A stretch of 64,000 bases of DNA from an uncultured Bacteroides sp. Its GTDB lineage: Bacteria; Bacillota; Clostridia; Lachnospirales; Lachnospiraceae. The notes below the pieces were generated by a model. That model was not told the origin of the DNA. It worked only from the letters and a program-made list of their open reading frames with translations, and ran no database searches. Numbering within the stretch: the stretch's first letter is position 1; every line of letters begins with the position of its first letter. Positions 43,408 to 53,988 of the stretch are shown one piece after another. The DNA lies in the NCBI GenBank assembly GCA_945913015.1, contig CAMECH010000001.1, positions 62,001 to 126,000 of the forward strand, in the 5' to 3' direction. The translations under genes were made by a program, and so were the position numbers.

Positions 43408-46400
43408 CTATAAAAGATTCAGGGTCTGCTGCTCATAATCAATACGCTCATATTCAAGCTGCTCACCTTCAATCCTGCTCTGATAGTCCACCACAACGGT
43501 CTGCTGCCTCTTGTCCACAAGCTTCTGTCCAAGTATATAATTCACATCGAAGCGGCCTGTTATAGCAGGTGTTGCACCTCTTGCCGGAACAATAAGCTGG
43601 ACATGATTTGTCTTTAAAAGCTTAAAAATAGGTTCCCATATATATATATCTTTTGCCGCACCAAACGGGTTATCGATAAATATAGTCTTTCCCAATGCAG
43701 CCGCTTCATGCGCCGATGCATTTATATTGGAAATATAATTAATTATGGCAATCAGGAACTGGATATAAATTCCCTGTGACTGTCCCGTACTTCCAACAGC
43801 TTCTTCATATTTCAGGTAGCGGCTCTGGTCGCCTATACGCTCACGCTTATAAAGATTTACCCTTATTGCATTCATATCTGTAACAATTACCGAGAAAAGT
43901 CTTTTCCACGTCAGGCGGTTTCTGATATACTGCAGCCTTTCCGCCGTATCCTTAAAGCTCTCCGCCGCTGTCACTGTCTCATCAATATATGCCGCCATCC
44001 TGTCCTTATACAGTTCCTCTTTTACATACGGAATCTGCAGGCCGATAATTGAAATAACATTGCCGTCCATTGTAATCGTGGAAAGCTGCGGAAGCCTGTC
44101 AAGCTCAGTCTTTATGTTGCTGCATGTCTGGATACATCTGTTTTCAAAGCTGTCCTTAATCCGTTGCATATCCTCGGTACTTTTTGCTATCCTGTCCTTT
44201 TCCAGTCCAATGTACTCATTAGTCTCTGCAATCTGGTTTATAAGCTGCTCACATTCCTCCTCATTGTCAGGTGCTGCAAGACTTCTTTCAAATTCCTCTG
44301 CCAGATCCTGTGCCTCAAGCGATTTAAGCTTTGCCACAAGCTGTGCCTTCTGCTTTGCAAATGCGTCCTTCCGGCGGTTCTCCTGCCGCATAATCCGCTC
44401 AAGCTCACCCTGCACATTTTCATAGTCCTTAAAATCGACTTCCTCTACAGCTTCAGAAACCACATAATTATCCGCATCAATACCGGAATTCCTGATAATC
44501 CTCTCCATATCCCTGGTCATAATACGCAGCTCTGCGAAATCCTTCTGCATGCTCTTCTGCTTCTCTTCAAGCCTTTTGCCGTTATCTGATAATTTTGCAA
44601 TAAGCGCCCTGTGCTGCTCTTTAAAACTTGTAGGATTTGCGCACTCAAGCTCCTCGTAACTTCCGTATTTTTCCTCAATCTGATGGATTCCATGCGCAAT
44701 ACTGCCGTCAAGGCGGTTATAAAGTGCGCTCTGTGATTCAAGTCTCCTATCCGCATCCGAAAGTTTCCTGTCATAAACCGACAGCTTTTCTTTGATTGAC
44801 ATAAGCTCATCATCATCGGTGTCCATCATGGCATCCTTTGAAAGTGCATCGGCCACTTCCTCAATCGTCATCTGGCGATATGCAATTGCCCTGAGACATT
44901 TTTCCATTGATGCCTCGAAATGCGTTCTCAGCTTTTCCTTATCGGTTATATCCTTTGTATCCTTCTCGACAATAGTCTTTAACGCAAAGAATCTGCTCTC
45001 CAGCTCCTCTTCGGAATACTCGTTGCTTTCATCAGGCTGAACATCTTCTTTGTAATATGCCGCAAATGCGTTCCACTCGGTGTCAATTCTGTCCAGCTTC
45101 GATGCTATTGTCGCTGCCTTGCTTCTGTAAGCCTCCGCTCTCACTCTTACAGGCTCTGCCAAAGCTTTTGACTCCTCAAGCTTCTTTTTGCCGTCAGCAG
45201 CATTGTTCTCAAATTCCGCAAGCTTTTGTAAATAAGTATTAAGCCTGTTATCAAGCTCCTTAACCTTAAGAAGCTCTTCCCGGCATTTCTTTGTTTCCAA
45301 AAGCCTCTCCTGCGCATCAGCAGCGGACTTTCCAAGTTCGCTCTCTCTTTGTGAAAGTCTGTTTTCACTATCAATAAGCTCTGCCCTCTTAGACATCAGC
45401 TTTTCAAGCTCACTGCGTTTCTCCTCAAGCTTTTCCGCAAGATTCATCCCTTTGAGAGACTGTCTTACAGACTCTCTGAGCGCCAGATTATAGTCCTCAC
45501 CGATTACCTTCTCCCTGTCTTTTAAACGTGAAAGCTCTGTTTCCCATTCCTCAAGCTCTTCACTGCATTTTTTAATCTCATTCTGAACACGTCCTATATC
45601 GGTAAGAAACGAAAGATTTTTTGCCGCAAATGCCACAAGCTCGGTATTGACCTCAAGCTTCATATCATAGAGAACATTCTCGCTTATAACCGGAATCGAA
45701 TAGGAGCCGTCAAACTCCTGCAATGCAGTATCAGCTTTTATTCTCTCAAAATCATTTTTTATTACAAAGCCATAATGTACAAACGGTACTCTCTTGTTGA
45801 TATCACGTTTCTGTCCCTGATTTAGCGATGCATACCACTGTGCACCCGTGACAACATCATCTCCATACTGACTTACAAGATACTCCTGAACCTTTGAATA
45901 CTGTTCGCCGTCACACTCATACCTGCCCTTTTTGATTGCCTCCATGTAATTACCGGCTTTGCGGATACGCTCTTCTAATTCGCGCACCTGCGACTGTACT
46001 CTCTTTAAGGCTGACTCTGTTGTCTGCACAAGTCCCTGAACCGTATCAGACGAATAAACGCGCATCAGGTCATCCAGTGCGCCGCCTGCGTTCTGCTCAT
46101 CCGCCAAATCGTTTTCAAGCTGATGTATGATTTCCTTTGTCACCTCTATCGAAGCCTCTGTGCGGTTTAAATTCATCCTGCATGTAAGAAGCTTATTTTG
46201 GCAGCCTGTTAAGTCATTTTTAAGATTCTTTACACATTTCTCGTCTTTTTCAAGCTGTTCCTCACTGTTTTTCAACTCAGTTTCCGCATTTTCGGCAACA
46301 AGCACCACGCCCTTGTCAAGCTCGGTTTTTAACTCCGACTCACACTCTGCGATTTCCGACTTAAGAATTTCAATGCGCCCATATGCCATCGAAATATCGG

Positions 46401-47850
46401 CATCAAGCTTTCTCTGCTCCTCCTCAAGCGACGACAGAGTTCTTGCTTCACTGTCTGCAAGGCTCTTTGCCTCTTCAAGATTTTCCCGCAAAATCCTGCG
46501 CTGTTTCTCATCCTGTAATTTCCTGACGGCTGCAAGACGGTGCATTTCATCCGTTATATCCCCGTGGTCACGCAGTCTGTTTTCTATTATCTGCGAAATT
46601 TCATTAAGCTGCTTTTTATACTCCTGGTACTCCCTGTAATCGGCAACACATTCCTTAAGCGTCAGCATATTCCTCAAATCCGCTGATTCCTTAATAATCT
46701 CCGCCTTTGTTCTGCCTGTTTCGTCAAGAAGCTCCTTAACCTCGTTAAGTGAGACCTTCTGCTCCAAAACCTCAGCAGTATCAACCAGTTTATGTTCTCT
46801 CTCTTTCTCAATTCTGATTCGCTCAATGGCTGCCGCAAGCTGTTCGGATTCCTTCCCTGCCTGCTCCTCCTGCTTTCTTGCCATAGCAAGCATAAGAATA
46901 AGCTTTTTCTGATTTTCCTGCTTATTCTTATAAATGTTCTTAAAATCAGACATCCCCTTTGCGAACTCCGACAGACTTTCCGCCTGTGCATCATAATTGC
47001 TCATCTGACCGTGTTTTTTTGAAAGCTCCACAAGCTTGTCTTTTATGTCAAGAAGTGTCTTTGCCATGCGGTCATCATCATCTTCAACACCCAGACTGTT
47101 GTGAAAAGACTTCTGTATGATTTCTTCAATCAGCAGGTCCTCTACGACCTTCCTGCTCGTCCTGTAGTTTGATTCAAAATATGTTCTTACATGTCCTTCC
47201 GTCTTATTTATTCCGCGGATAATTTCCCATTCGCTCTCATATATCCCATATCTGCTGATAAAATTCTGATAATCGCCCTTCCTGTCAAATATCTTTACAG
47301 AAACGTTAAAATCGCGCTTTTCAAGGTCTCTTAAGTAATCCTTCAGCTCCTGATACGTTATTCTCCTGCCGTCTTTTGAAAGAGGAAGATTCTTGATGTC
47401 GTTCTCGCCAAATTCCCTGTAAAAAATCACATAGTTAAAGTACTCTATTGAGGCTGATGTACGTCCCCCTGCTTCCTGCACTCCATCCTGATTCTGGGAA
47501 GCAGCTTCGTCACCGGCACCTGTTCTTGCCTTTCGTGCGCAAAATCCCGTGAGCATGTATTTAAAATTGTCCTTCCTGAAGCACGGGTCAAGGTTCCACT
47601 CAATCAGAGAATGAATCGCCGTATTCCCGCTGTCACCGCGGAACAGTTTTTCAATCGGCTGCTTTTCGTCAAGTGTACAGTTAGGTATCATATTCTGCAT
47701 AAGAAGCAGCATTAAAAGACTCTTGCCACCGCCGTTTGCAAGGTCATAAATTGTATTTTTTCCTGAGAAACGCATCATAAAGTCATCATAATACTGCGTT
47801 CCGAAATTATATTTTACATTATTAACGCGAATACGGTTAATCTGCGGCAT
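43408..47850 (-). CDS. MukB/JetC-like SMC ATPase of a condensin system
   Basis: 1480 residues. Walker A (ANGGGKSLLMLLLMQ, residues 38-44 core) is near the N-terminus, and the signature GSTGQSQGIYIQFLIAIINY and Walker B TIFIDNPFGAAKD lie near 1350-1390, with about 1,000 residues of coiled coil between them. This is the SMC/Rad50-like build of the MksB/MukB/JetC group, not of the classical Smc or SbcC (no zinc hook seen). It overlaps the preceding gene by 14 bases and forms a three-gene unit. Such complexes extrude DNA loops; in Wadjet they recognise and, with JetD, cleave small circular DNA. No JetD is present here. Confidence 0.85.
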   Translation of the reverse strand: MPQINRIRVNNVKYNFGTQYYDDFMMRFSGKNTIYDLANGGGKSLLMLLLMQNMIPNCTLDEKQPIEKLFRGDSGNTAIHSLIEWNLDPCFRKDNFKYMLTGFCARKARTGAGDEAASQNQDGVQEAGGRTSASIEYFNYVIFYREFGENDIKNLPLSKDGRRITYQELKDYLRDLEKRDFNVSVKIFDRKGDYQNFISRYGIYESEWEIIRGINKTEGHVRTYFESNYRTSRKVVEDLLIEEIIQKSFHNSLGVEDDDDRMAKTLLDIKDKLVELSKKHGQMSNYDAQAESLSEFAKGMSDFKNIYKNKQENQKKLILMLAMARKQEEQAGKESEQLAAAIERIRIEKEREHKLVDTAEVLEQKVSLNEVKELLDETGRTKAEIIKESADLRNMLTLKECVADYREYQEYKKQLNEISQIIENRLRDHGDITDEMHRLAAVRKLQDEKQRRILRENLEEAKSLADSEARTLSSLEEEQRKLDADISMAYGRIEILKSEIAECESELKTELDKGVVLVAENAETELKNSEEQLEKDEKCVKNLKNDLTGCQNKLLTCRMNLNRTEASIEVTKEIIHQLENDLADEQNAGGALDDLMRVYSSDTVQGLVQTTESALKRVQSQVRELEERIRKAGNYMEAIKKGRYECDGEQYSKVQEYLVSQYGDDVVTGAQWYASLNQGQKRDINKRVPFVHYGFVIKNDFERIKADTALQEFDGSYSIPVISENVLYDMKLEVNTELVAFAAKNLSFLTDIGRVQNEIKKCSEELEEWETELSRLKDREKVIGEDYNLALRESVRQSLKGMNLAEKLEEKRSELEKLMSKRAELIDSENRLSQRESELGKSAADAQERLLETKKCREELLKVKELDNRLNTYLQKLAEFENNAADGKKKLEESKALAEPVRVRAEAYRSKAATIASKLDRIDTEWNAFAAYYKEDVQPDESNEYSEEELESRFFALKTIVEKDTKDITDKEKLRTHFEASMEKCLRAIAYRQMTIEEVADALSKDAMMDTDDDELMSIKEKLSVYDRKLSDADRRLESQSALYNRLDGSIAHGIHQIEEKYGSYEELECANPTSFKEQHRALIAKLSDNGKRLEEKQKSMQKDFAELRIMTRDMERIIRNSGIDADNYVVSEAVEEVDFKDYENVQGELERIMRQENRRKDAFAKQKAQLVAKLKSLEAQDLAEEFERSLAAPDNEEECEQLINQIAETNEYIGLEKDRIAKSTEDMQRIKDSFENRCIQTCSNIKTELDRLPQLSTITMDGNVISIIGLQIPYVKEELYKDRMAAYIDETVTAAESFKDTAERLQYIRNRLTWKRLFSVIVTDMNAIRVNLYKRERIGDQSRYLKYEEAVGSTGQSQGIYIQFLIAIINYISNINASAHEAAALGKTIFIDNPFGAAKDIYIWEPIFKLLKTNHVQLIVPARGATPAITGRFDVNYILGQKLVDKRQQTVVVDYQSRIEGEQLEYERIDYEQQTLNLL

Positions 47851-48571
47851 TTTCCACCTCCATACTGCGGTTGCTTTCTCTCATCACTTCAATAAGTCTT
47901 CCCTTGTAATCCTCAAAATAATTCTCTGCCAGAGCCTTGAACCTGTCCTTCGGATAGTATCTGTCATTAGCTTCCGCAAAAAGTTCCTGCCTTACAAGAA
48001 AATTCATCACCAGCTTTACAAATCCTGACTTTGAGTTTCTTGCAGCACGTGTTCCCGAAGCGTCCTCAACGCTTACCGCCGGCAGTTCATCCCAGCTTAA
48101 TGCAATCTGCCTGAAGCTGTTTTCCTCCACTTCATCAATCACAATGCCAAGCTTTTTATCAATAATACCGACTATTGCCGCATCAACATTTGCAATAACC
48201 TCCTCAATGCGGACAAATTCTGCATATGCGCTGCTGTCCGAGGACTGATAAAAAAATGTCAGAATATTATAAATAACAAAATATGCAAGGTACAGCTCTT
48301 TATTATTTCTGATTCCCATTTCTTTTCTGAGTTCTTCATTAGAGTAGCCAAACGCCCTGTTATTCTCGCCTGCACTCACATAAAGGGAATTGTTATATTC
48401 ATAAATGTTTATGTTCATTTTTTTGAGTGACATATGAACTATATCATACACTTCACCATTATTATTGTACTCCTGATACAGTGATGCATTGCTTCCGTGT
48501 TCCGATATTTCTTCCCCCATAAGAAGCGTTGACACAATATCAAGCGCTTTATCAAGATTCCTCGACTCCAT
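47837..48571 (-). CDS. JetB/MksE-like condensin subunit (DUF6063-type)
   Basis: 244 residues from the ATG at 48571 (GGAAGGAGGCAGTG upstream). It is a mostly helical protein without catalytic motifs, of the size and place of the KITE subunit (MksE/JetB) of MukBEF-type complexes. It overlaps the JetA-like gene by 20 bases and the SMC gene by 14, so the three are translated together. The family name is recalled from similar Lachnospiraceae loci and is less certain than the positional assignment. Confidence 0.68.
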   Translation of the reverse strand: MESRNLDKALDIVSTLLMGEEISEHGSNASLYQEYNNNGEVYDIVHMSLKKMNINIYEYNNSLYVSAGENNRAFGYSNEELRKEMGIRNNKELYLAYFVIYNILTFFYQSSDSSAYAEFVRIEEVIANVDAAIVGIIDKKLGIVIDEVEENSFRQIALSWDELPAVSVEDASGTRAARNSKSGFVKLVMNFLVRQELFAEANDRYYPKDRFKALAENYFEDYKGRLIEVMRESNRSMEVENAAD

Positions 48572-50126
48572 CACTGCCTCCTTCCATATCTGCCTTTACA
48601 AGTGTAAATGTAAGCTCGCTTATCTCAACTATTTCCCACATTTTAACTGTCTCATCTTCCATTGTTATCTCGATGACTTCTTTTGCTTCCGGCTGCACAA
48701 TATCCTTCAGTTCCTCTTTAAGTATTGCATCAAGAAAGCTTTCCTGCCCCTCGGCTCTGCTTCCAAGCACATACTTCTTTTTCTGGCACAGATTCACAAG
48801 AAATGAGTAGTAATCCCCGTTGCGAAGAATCTTCTCCGCCGTATCACCATACCTTTTGCGAAGATAGTCATTAAACCATGACAGCGTAAAGCTTTTCTTT
48901 TCCTCCAGGGCTCTTATAAGATTTTTCATGAAAAATCCATAATTATTACTTATCCTCTTCTCTTCTTCCTCATCAGGAAATACTATTGTCTCCTCCGGTT
49001 CTGTACTGATTTCTTCAGCCTTCTCCGTCCTCACGGTCTTAATCTGCAGACATTCATCAATCACTGCCGGATTAAACATTTTTACTGTTTTTGGCTTTAA
49101 CATCGCCTGTACCAAAAGCTCCATCGGCTTTGTTGTATCTGCCTTTATCATCTGTTCAATAAGCCTTTTATAGTCACAGTGGCTGCGCAGTCTGCTGAGT
49201 TTGTTGCGCCTTATTACGTCGTCCGTCATTTTCTGCATATCCATGCATGCGCGCAAAAGCTCACCATGCCGGTTCATTGCCACCTTAAGCTGGTTGTCCA
49301 GCTCATATATCTCATCTATAATACGGATATAACCGTCAGTCTTCATAGCCGGGTCATATTCCATTCTTGAGAGAGCCGCCTCAATCAGCTCCTTATTCTT
49401 AACGAACAGCTTCTGTTCTTCATCAAACCACTGCATTCCCGTATCAACAAACTCCTGATATGCCTCAAAGCCTGCAAATACGTCTGTTGCCATCAACTGC
49501 TCTACTTCCTTTTTCTTGAGCATCAGACGTTCAACTTCATCATTGATTCGTCCGACCACCTGTGTTCCGCCCTTGAAATTCTGTGCGCGAATCATCTTTT
49601 CAAGAAGAAGCTGCTGTACGCTTATTCTGCTTTCATCCTTTATTTCCTTTGTATCAAGATAGAACTCGATAGCGTCCGCACTAATTGAATACCATACCGT
49701 GTTATTGCGTATGGCACTCTCTATAAGCTTCATTCTTGAAACTCTGCGCTTCTTGTCAACAGGGTCATAATATCCGAATTCAAACGGCTTTCCGTCATTT
49801 TTGATTTTATCAAAAATGTAATCTGCTATATCCTTACTCTCCTCGGCGCTTAAATCAAGCGCAAAATCCCTTTGTATGCATTCCCTGATAAAATCCACAT
49901 ATTCAGGATATGTTACATCCTTTTCCTTGAAATTATTTTCTTCAATAAAAAAACGCAGGACCGCCATCACAATATAACCCATGTCAAGCATGGCGTACTG
50001 TCCCTGCCTGAATGTATCAAAAGAAGTCTCCGTCAGCTTAAAAAACGGATAATACTTTTTCAGATTCAGCATGCGCGCCCTGTGCTCCAGTATTATATCG
50101 TTCTGTAAAACATTTTCCTGCGTCAT
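48552..50126 (-). CDS. JetA/MksF-like kleisin subunit (DUF5716-type)
   Basis: 524 residues, helical, with a winged-helix-like N-terminal part (YPFFKLTETSFDTFRQGQYAMLDMGYIVMAVLRFF) and an acidic linker (TEPEETIVFPDEEEEKR) near 380-400, as in kleisin-type subunits MukF/MksF/JetA. It is the first gene of the three-gene unit, eleven bases from the recR stop, so it may be transcribed with recR. The Wadjet naming rests on gene order and protein sizes as well as general similarity. Confidence 0.7.
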   Translation of the reverse strand: MTQENVLQNDIILEHRARMLNLKKYYPFFKLTETSFDTFRQGQYAMLDMGYIVMAVLRFFIEENNFKEKDVTYPEYVDFIRECIQRDFALDLSAEESKDIADYIFDKIKNDGKPFEFGYYDPVDKKRRVSRMKLIESAIRNNTVWYSISADAIEFYLDTKEIKDESRISVQQLLLEKMIRAQNFKGGTQVVGRINDEVERLMLKKKEVEQLMATDVFAGFEAYQEFVDTGMQWFDEEQKLFVKNKELIEAALSRMEYDPAMKTDGYIRIIDEIYELDNQLKVAMNRHGELLRACMDMQKMTDDVIRRNKLSRLRSHCDYKRLIEQMIKADTTKPMELLVQAMLKPKTVKMFNPAVIDECLQIKTVRTEKAEEISTEPEETIVFPDEEEEKRISNNYGFFMKNLIRALEEKKSFTLSWFNDYLRKRYGDTAEKILRNGDYYSFLVNLCQKKKYVLGSRAEGQESFLDAILKEELKDIVQPEAKEVIEITMEDETVKMWEIVEISELTFTLVKADMEGGSDGVEES

Positions 50127-50136
50127 TGTTTTTACC

Positions 50137-50733
50137 TTATAAATCTACACGTCCTTCAAGTGCCCGAAGAAGCGTGACCTCATCAATATACTCAAGATCC
50201 CCGCCAACAGGCACACCGCTTGCAATTCTGCTCACTTTGATTCCCGTCGGTTTTACAAGCTTGCTTATGTACATTGCAGTTGTCTCACCCTCAAGGCTTG
50301 AATTTGTGGCGATAATCACCTCATCAACATCCCCTTCAAGACGTGTGATTAATTCCTTTAACTTTATATCCTTTGGCCCTATGCCCAATGCCGGAGAAAT
50401 GGCTCCATGCAGTACATGGTACACTCCGTCATATTTTCCTGTTTTTTCATATGCTGCCATATCACGCGTAGTCTCCACAACCATGATAACCTTATGGTTG
50501 CGGTGTGTATTTTTGCATACCGGACAAACTTCCGAATCGGTAAGCGCAAAACACTCCGAGCAGTATCTGACATTGTTACGTGCATCTATTATCGTGGATG
50601 CAAGTTGTTCCACACGCTCTTTAGGCATATTTATAATGTGAAATGCCAGACGCTGCGCTGACTTAGCTCCAACGCCCGGCAGGCTGGAAAGTTCTTCAAT
50701 TAATTTTGAAATCCGGCTTCCATACAAGTCCAT
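50137..50733 (-). CDS. recR: Recombination protein RecR
   Basis: 198 residues from the ATG at 50733 (GAGG nine bases upstream). The helix-hairpin-helix SSLPGVGAKSAQRLAFHI, a C4 zinc finger (CSECFALTDSEVCPVC) and a Toprim domain (VIMVVETTRDMAAYEKTGKY) are in the usual order. With RecO and RecF it loads RecA at gaps. The gene order dnaX-ybaB-recR is conserved in Firmicutes. A palindromic repeat lies between ybaB and recR. Confidence 0.96.
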   Translation of the reverse strand: MDLYGSRISKLIEELSSLPGVGAKSAQRLAFHIINMPKERVEQLASTIIDARNNVRYCSECFALTDSEVCPVCKNTHRNHKVIMVVETTRDMAAYEKTGKYDGVYHVLHGAISPALGIGPKDIKLKELITRLEGDVDEVIIATNSSLEGETTAMYISKLVKPTGIKVSRIASGVPVGGDLEYIDEVTLLRALEGRVDL

Positions 50734-50772
50734 TCTCATAAACCTCTGTATTTCTAATAATGCTCTCGCAAA

Positions 50773-50868
50773 AAGCGTCTGCTGAATAGGGATTAGTGTG
50801 AAAAATTACGCCTGATGCGCTAATTTTTCATCGCCTCTTCGCGATAAATCGCTCAGCAATGAGGATTA
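50773..50868. repeat. Palindromic repeat between ybaB and recR
   Basis: GCGTCTGCTGAATAGGGATT leads into a palindrome, TGAAAAATTA at 50799-50808 paired with TAATTTTTCA at 50821-50830. A second small hairpin (CGCCTCTTCGCG) follows. The core GGGATTAGTGTGAAAAAT also occurs in the PFK leader (54100-54150, inverted) and at 4051-4070, marking it as one family. Confidence 0.75.
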
Positions 50869-51222
50869 AAATGGAAATCCGCCGCCCATTCCGCCAAGTC
50901 CGCCTGTAATCTTTGACATCTGCGCCTGAGACTCTTCCTCCATCTTGCGCAGTGCCTCATTGGTTGCTGCAACAATCAAATCCTGAAGCATCTCTATATC
51001 ATCCGGATCAACAACCTCTTCTGAAAGCTTCACGCTTAAAACCTCTTTCTTGCCGCTTACGGTTACTTCAACCGCACCGCCGCCTGCTGTGGCTGTGAAT
51101 TCCTTTGCCTCAAGCTCCTTAGTTGACTCCTCCATCTGACGCTGCATCCTCTGTGCCTGCTTCATGAGATTATTCATATTGCCCGGCATCATTCCGCCAG
51201 GATATCCGCCTCTTTTTGCCAT
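50866..51222 (-). CDS. YbaB/EbfC nucleoid-associated protein
   Basis: 118 residues: a Gly/Met-rich start, the helix [22 protein letters not shown], then the conserved [24 protein letters not shown]. YbaB proteins are small dimeric DNA-binding proteins. The start overlaps the dnaX stop (TAATG), with GGAGGATTTAATA inside dnaX as ribosome site. Confidence 0.95.
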   Translation of the reverse strand: MAKRGGYPGGMMPGNMNNLMKQAQRMQRQMEESTKELEAKEFTATAGGGAVEVTVSGKKEVLSVKLSEEVVDPDDIEMLQDLIVAATNEALRKMEEESQAQMSKITGGLGGMGGGFPF

Positions 51223-52841
51223 TATATTAAATCCTCCTTATTGTCATCAATTTCTATTTCCATTTTAACCATATCTCTTATGTCTGTAAACATATTCCTT
51301 AAATCCTGCTCCTCTTTTATCTTGCCGACCTTAATATTGACATGCTTTCCGGTACGTTTTTCAATTGCGCCCTCTATCTGCGCAATCTGCTCAGGCCGGT
51401 TTATAAATGAATATGCAGAAGGACTGGATATCATGATTTCAATTCCTGCGTTATCAGATGCGAGGGTAACCTTTGCTTTTCTCAGCATTTCACTCAGGGC
51501 ACCGCTTGCATCAATATCCGCAACAATGCTGTTCCACTGAAGCGCAACCTGTTCAAGATCCTCCGGAAGCGCCTGTTCAAGTGGTTTTGCCGGCACATCC
51601 GCACTCATGTCCCCTGCCGCATCACTTCCCGGATTCTGCACCGCGGCGTTTGGTATTGAGCCTGAATTTACAACGAAGTTACCGTTGTCAAGGCGTTCCT
51701 CAAGCATAGTTATTCTGCTTAATATATCTCCAATTTCCCTGCTCTGCTCCATTGCCGGCTTAGTAAGCTTAATCAGTGCAATTTCAACAAGGATTCTCTT
51801 CTGTACGGAATATCGTATCTCATTGGAAAGCTCTGAAAAAATGCGTATATACCGCATAAGTGTATTATCATCAACAAGAGTGCTCTCCTCCTTAAGAAGC
51901 GCCAGATTGTCGCTTGACATATCTATCACTTCCTGTGCGTCCTCCGATGTCTTTACAAGCAGCAGATTTCTTAAATACCACACGAAGTCCATAACAAACT
52001 GCCCCAGGTCACGCCCCTGCATAATAAGCTCTTCAAGCAGTCTTATGCATCCTGTTGTATCCGAATTAAGCACCATACGCAGCAGCCTTGAAAATACTTC
52101 CGTATCAACTGCACCAAGCACCTCAAGCACATTGTCATACTTTAAGTCCTGACCGAGATAAAATGCAAGGCACTGATCAAGAAGGCTTAATGCATCTCGA
52201 AGCGAACCGTCTGCCGCTTTCGCGACGTACCGAAGTGCCTTTTCCTCAACATTAATATTCTCAGCCTTCATAAGCTCTTCGAGTCTTGCTTTTATCGTTT
52301 CTATCGAAATGCGCTTAAAATCGTAGCGTTGGCAGCGTGACAGGATTGTTATCGGAATTTTGTGTGTCTCTGTCGTCGCCAGAATAAATATTACATATGA
52401 CGGAGGTTCCTCAAGCGTTTTAAGAAGCGCATTGAAAGCCCCTATTGAAAGCATGTGAACCTCATCAATAATATAGACTTTATATTTGCCTTCCGTAGGC
52501 GAATACTGAACTTCTTCCCTGATTTTTCTGATATCATCAACACCATTGTTGGACGCCGCATCGATTTCAATAACATTCATGGAACTGCCGGCAGCAATCG
52601 ACTTACATACCGGGCACTCACCGCATGGGTTGCCGTCCACAGGATGCTCACAATTGACCGCCTTTGCAAATATTTTGGCAATCGTTGTCTTACCCGTTCC
52701 CCTTGTGCCGCAGAACAGATATGCATGTCCTATTCGTTCTGATTTTATCTGATTTTTCAGAGTAGTTACAATGGCATCCTGCCCCTTTACATCCGCAAAG
52801 TCAGTTGGACGCCATTTTCTGTATAATGCTGTATACGACAT
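51222..52841 (-). CDS. dnaX: DNA polymerase III subunits gamma/tau
   Basis: 539 residues from the ATG at 52841, giving the canonical start [15 protein letters not shown]. Walker [10 protein letters not shown] near 44, a four-cysteine zinc module ([16 protein letters not shown]), Walker B IDEVHMLS and sensor 1 ATTETHKI are all present. It is the clamp-loader ATPase of the replisome. Ribosome site AAAGG is twelve bases away, which is long. No A-rich slippery heptamer with hairpin was noticed. Confidence 0.96.
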   Translation of the reverse strand: MSYTALYRKWRPTDFADVKGQDAIVTTLKNQIKSERIGHAYLFCGTRGTGKTTIAKIFAKAVNCEHPVDGNPCGECPVCKSIAAGSSMNVIEIDAASNNGVDDIRKIREEVQYSPTEGKYKVYIIDEVHMLSIGAFNALLKTLEEPPSYVIFILATTETHKIPITILSRCQRYDFKRISIETIKARLEELMKAENINVEEKALRYVAKAADGSLRDALSLLDQCLAFYLGQDLKYDNVLEVLGAVDTEVFSRLLRMVLNSDTTGCIRLLEELIMQGRDLGQFVMDFVWYLRNLLLVKTSEDAQEVIDMSSDNLALLKEESTLVDDNTLMRYIRIFSELSNEIRYSVQKRILVEIALIKLTKPAMEQSREIGDILSRITMLEERLDNGNFVVNSGSIPNAAVQNPGSDAAGDMSADVPAKPLEQALPEDLEQVALQWNSIVADIDASGALSEMLRKAKVTLASDNAGIEIMISSPSAYSFINRPEQIAQIEGAIEKRTGKHVNIKVGKIKEEQDLRNMFTDIRDMVKMEIEIDDNKEDLI

Positions 52842-52908
52842 ATTGCAGCTATGCCTTTCCAAACTATATTTTAAATTCTGTTTAAGCCCCGTCCTTGCAG
52901 GCTTACAT

Positions 52909-53988
52909 TTAATCTCTTACGCCAAAGCTGATTCCAAGAAGCTTTGCTTCCTTTACAATTGATGAATCAGGGTCTACAAGCTTCAGCTTTCCTGCTACAT
53001 CCTTAAGCGGAACATTTACTATCTCACCATTCTTAATTCCAACCATATATCCATACCTGCGGTTAATGATTAAATCTGCAGCAGCCGCACCAAATCTAGA
53101 GGAAAGTACTCTGTCATACGGACACGGACTTCCGCCTCTCTGCATATGTCCCGGAATTGTAACTCTTACTTCCTGCCCTGTACGCTCCTGTATCTGGCTT
53201 CCAATTTCGTATGAAACCGATGGAAATGCCGGTGATTTTCTCTTTTCTTTCAGTTCCTTCTTTGAAAGCGCCGCATCCTCTTTTGAAATAGCACCCTCGG
53301 CAACGGCAATAATTGAAAATCGCTTGCCCTGATTATTTCTCTTCTTAATGGCCTCTACGACAACATCAATATCATAAGGTATCTCCGGTATAAGAATGAT
53401 ATCTGCTCCACTCGCTACACCCGCATGAAGTGTAAGCCAGCCAACCTTATGTCCCATAACTTCAACAATAAATACGCGTCCGTGCGAATAAGCCGTTGTA
53501 TGAATATTATCAATCACATTTGTTGCTATTGCAACTGCACTCTGGAAGCCAAATGTCTCATCAGTTCCCCATAAATCATTGTCAATTGTCTTTGGAAGCG
53601 ATACTACATTAAGTCCTTCTTCGCTAAGCAGGTTAGCTGTCTTTTGCGAGCCGTTACCGCCAAGTACAACAAGACATTCCAGCCCCAGCTTTTTATATGT
53701 CTGCTTCATTGCCTCAACTTTGTTAAGTCCGTGTTCATCCGGCTCATTCATAAGCTTGAACGGCTGTCTTGATGTGCCGAGAATTGTACCTCCCTCGGTA
53801 AGAATTCCCGAGAAATCTCCCGGCTGCATTATTCTGTAGTCTCCGTACATTAAGCCTTTATAGCCGTCTTCAAAACCAATTATCTGAAAATCTTCACCTG
53901 CACCATATAACGTCTTTGCGACACCACGCATTGTCGCATTAAGGCACTGACAGTCGCCGCCGCTTGTAAGCATACCTATTTTTCTCAT
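52909..53988 (-). CDS. pfkA: 6-phosphofructokinase with mixed donor-site signature
   Basis: 359 residues from the ATG at 53988; a longer in-frame extension upstream only translates repeat sequence. MLTSGGDCQCLNATMRG is the N-terminal loop. At the donor site GGNGSQKTA keeps Gly (ATP-like) whereas PKTIDND has Lys (PPi-like); actinobacterial PFKs with this Gly/Lys pair may use either ATP or PPi, so the donor cannot be decided. It catalyses the committed step of glycolysis. Its ribosome site GGGAGGATTAGT is part of a direct repeat around an inserted palindromic element. It lies downstream of the SRP RNA gene and upstream of dnaX. Confidence 0.92.
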   Translation of the reverse strand: MRKIGMLTSGGDCQCLNATMRGVAKTLYGAGEDFQIIGFEDGYKGLMYGDYRIMQPGDFSGILTEGGTILGTSRQPFKLMNEPDEHGLNKVEAMKQTYKKLGLECLVVLGGNGSQKTANLLSEEGLNVVSLPKTIDNDLWGTDETFGFQSAVAIATNVIDNIHTTAYSHGRVFIVEVMGHKVGWLTLHAGVASGADIILIPEIPYDIDVVVEAIKKRNNQGKRFSIIAVAEGAISKEDAALSKKELKEKRKSPAFPSVSYEIGSQIQERTGQEVRVTIPGHMQRGGSPCPYDRVLSSRFGAAAADLIINRRYGYMVGIKNGEIVNVPLKDVAGKLKLVDPDSSIVKEAKLLGISFGVRD

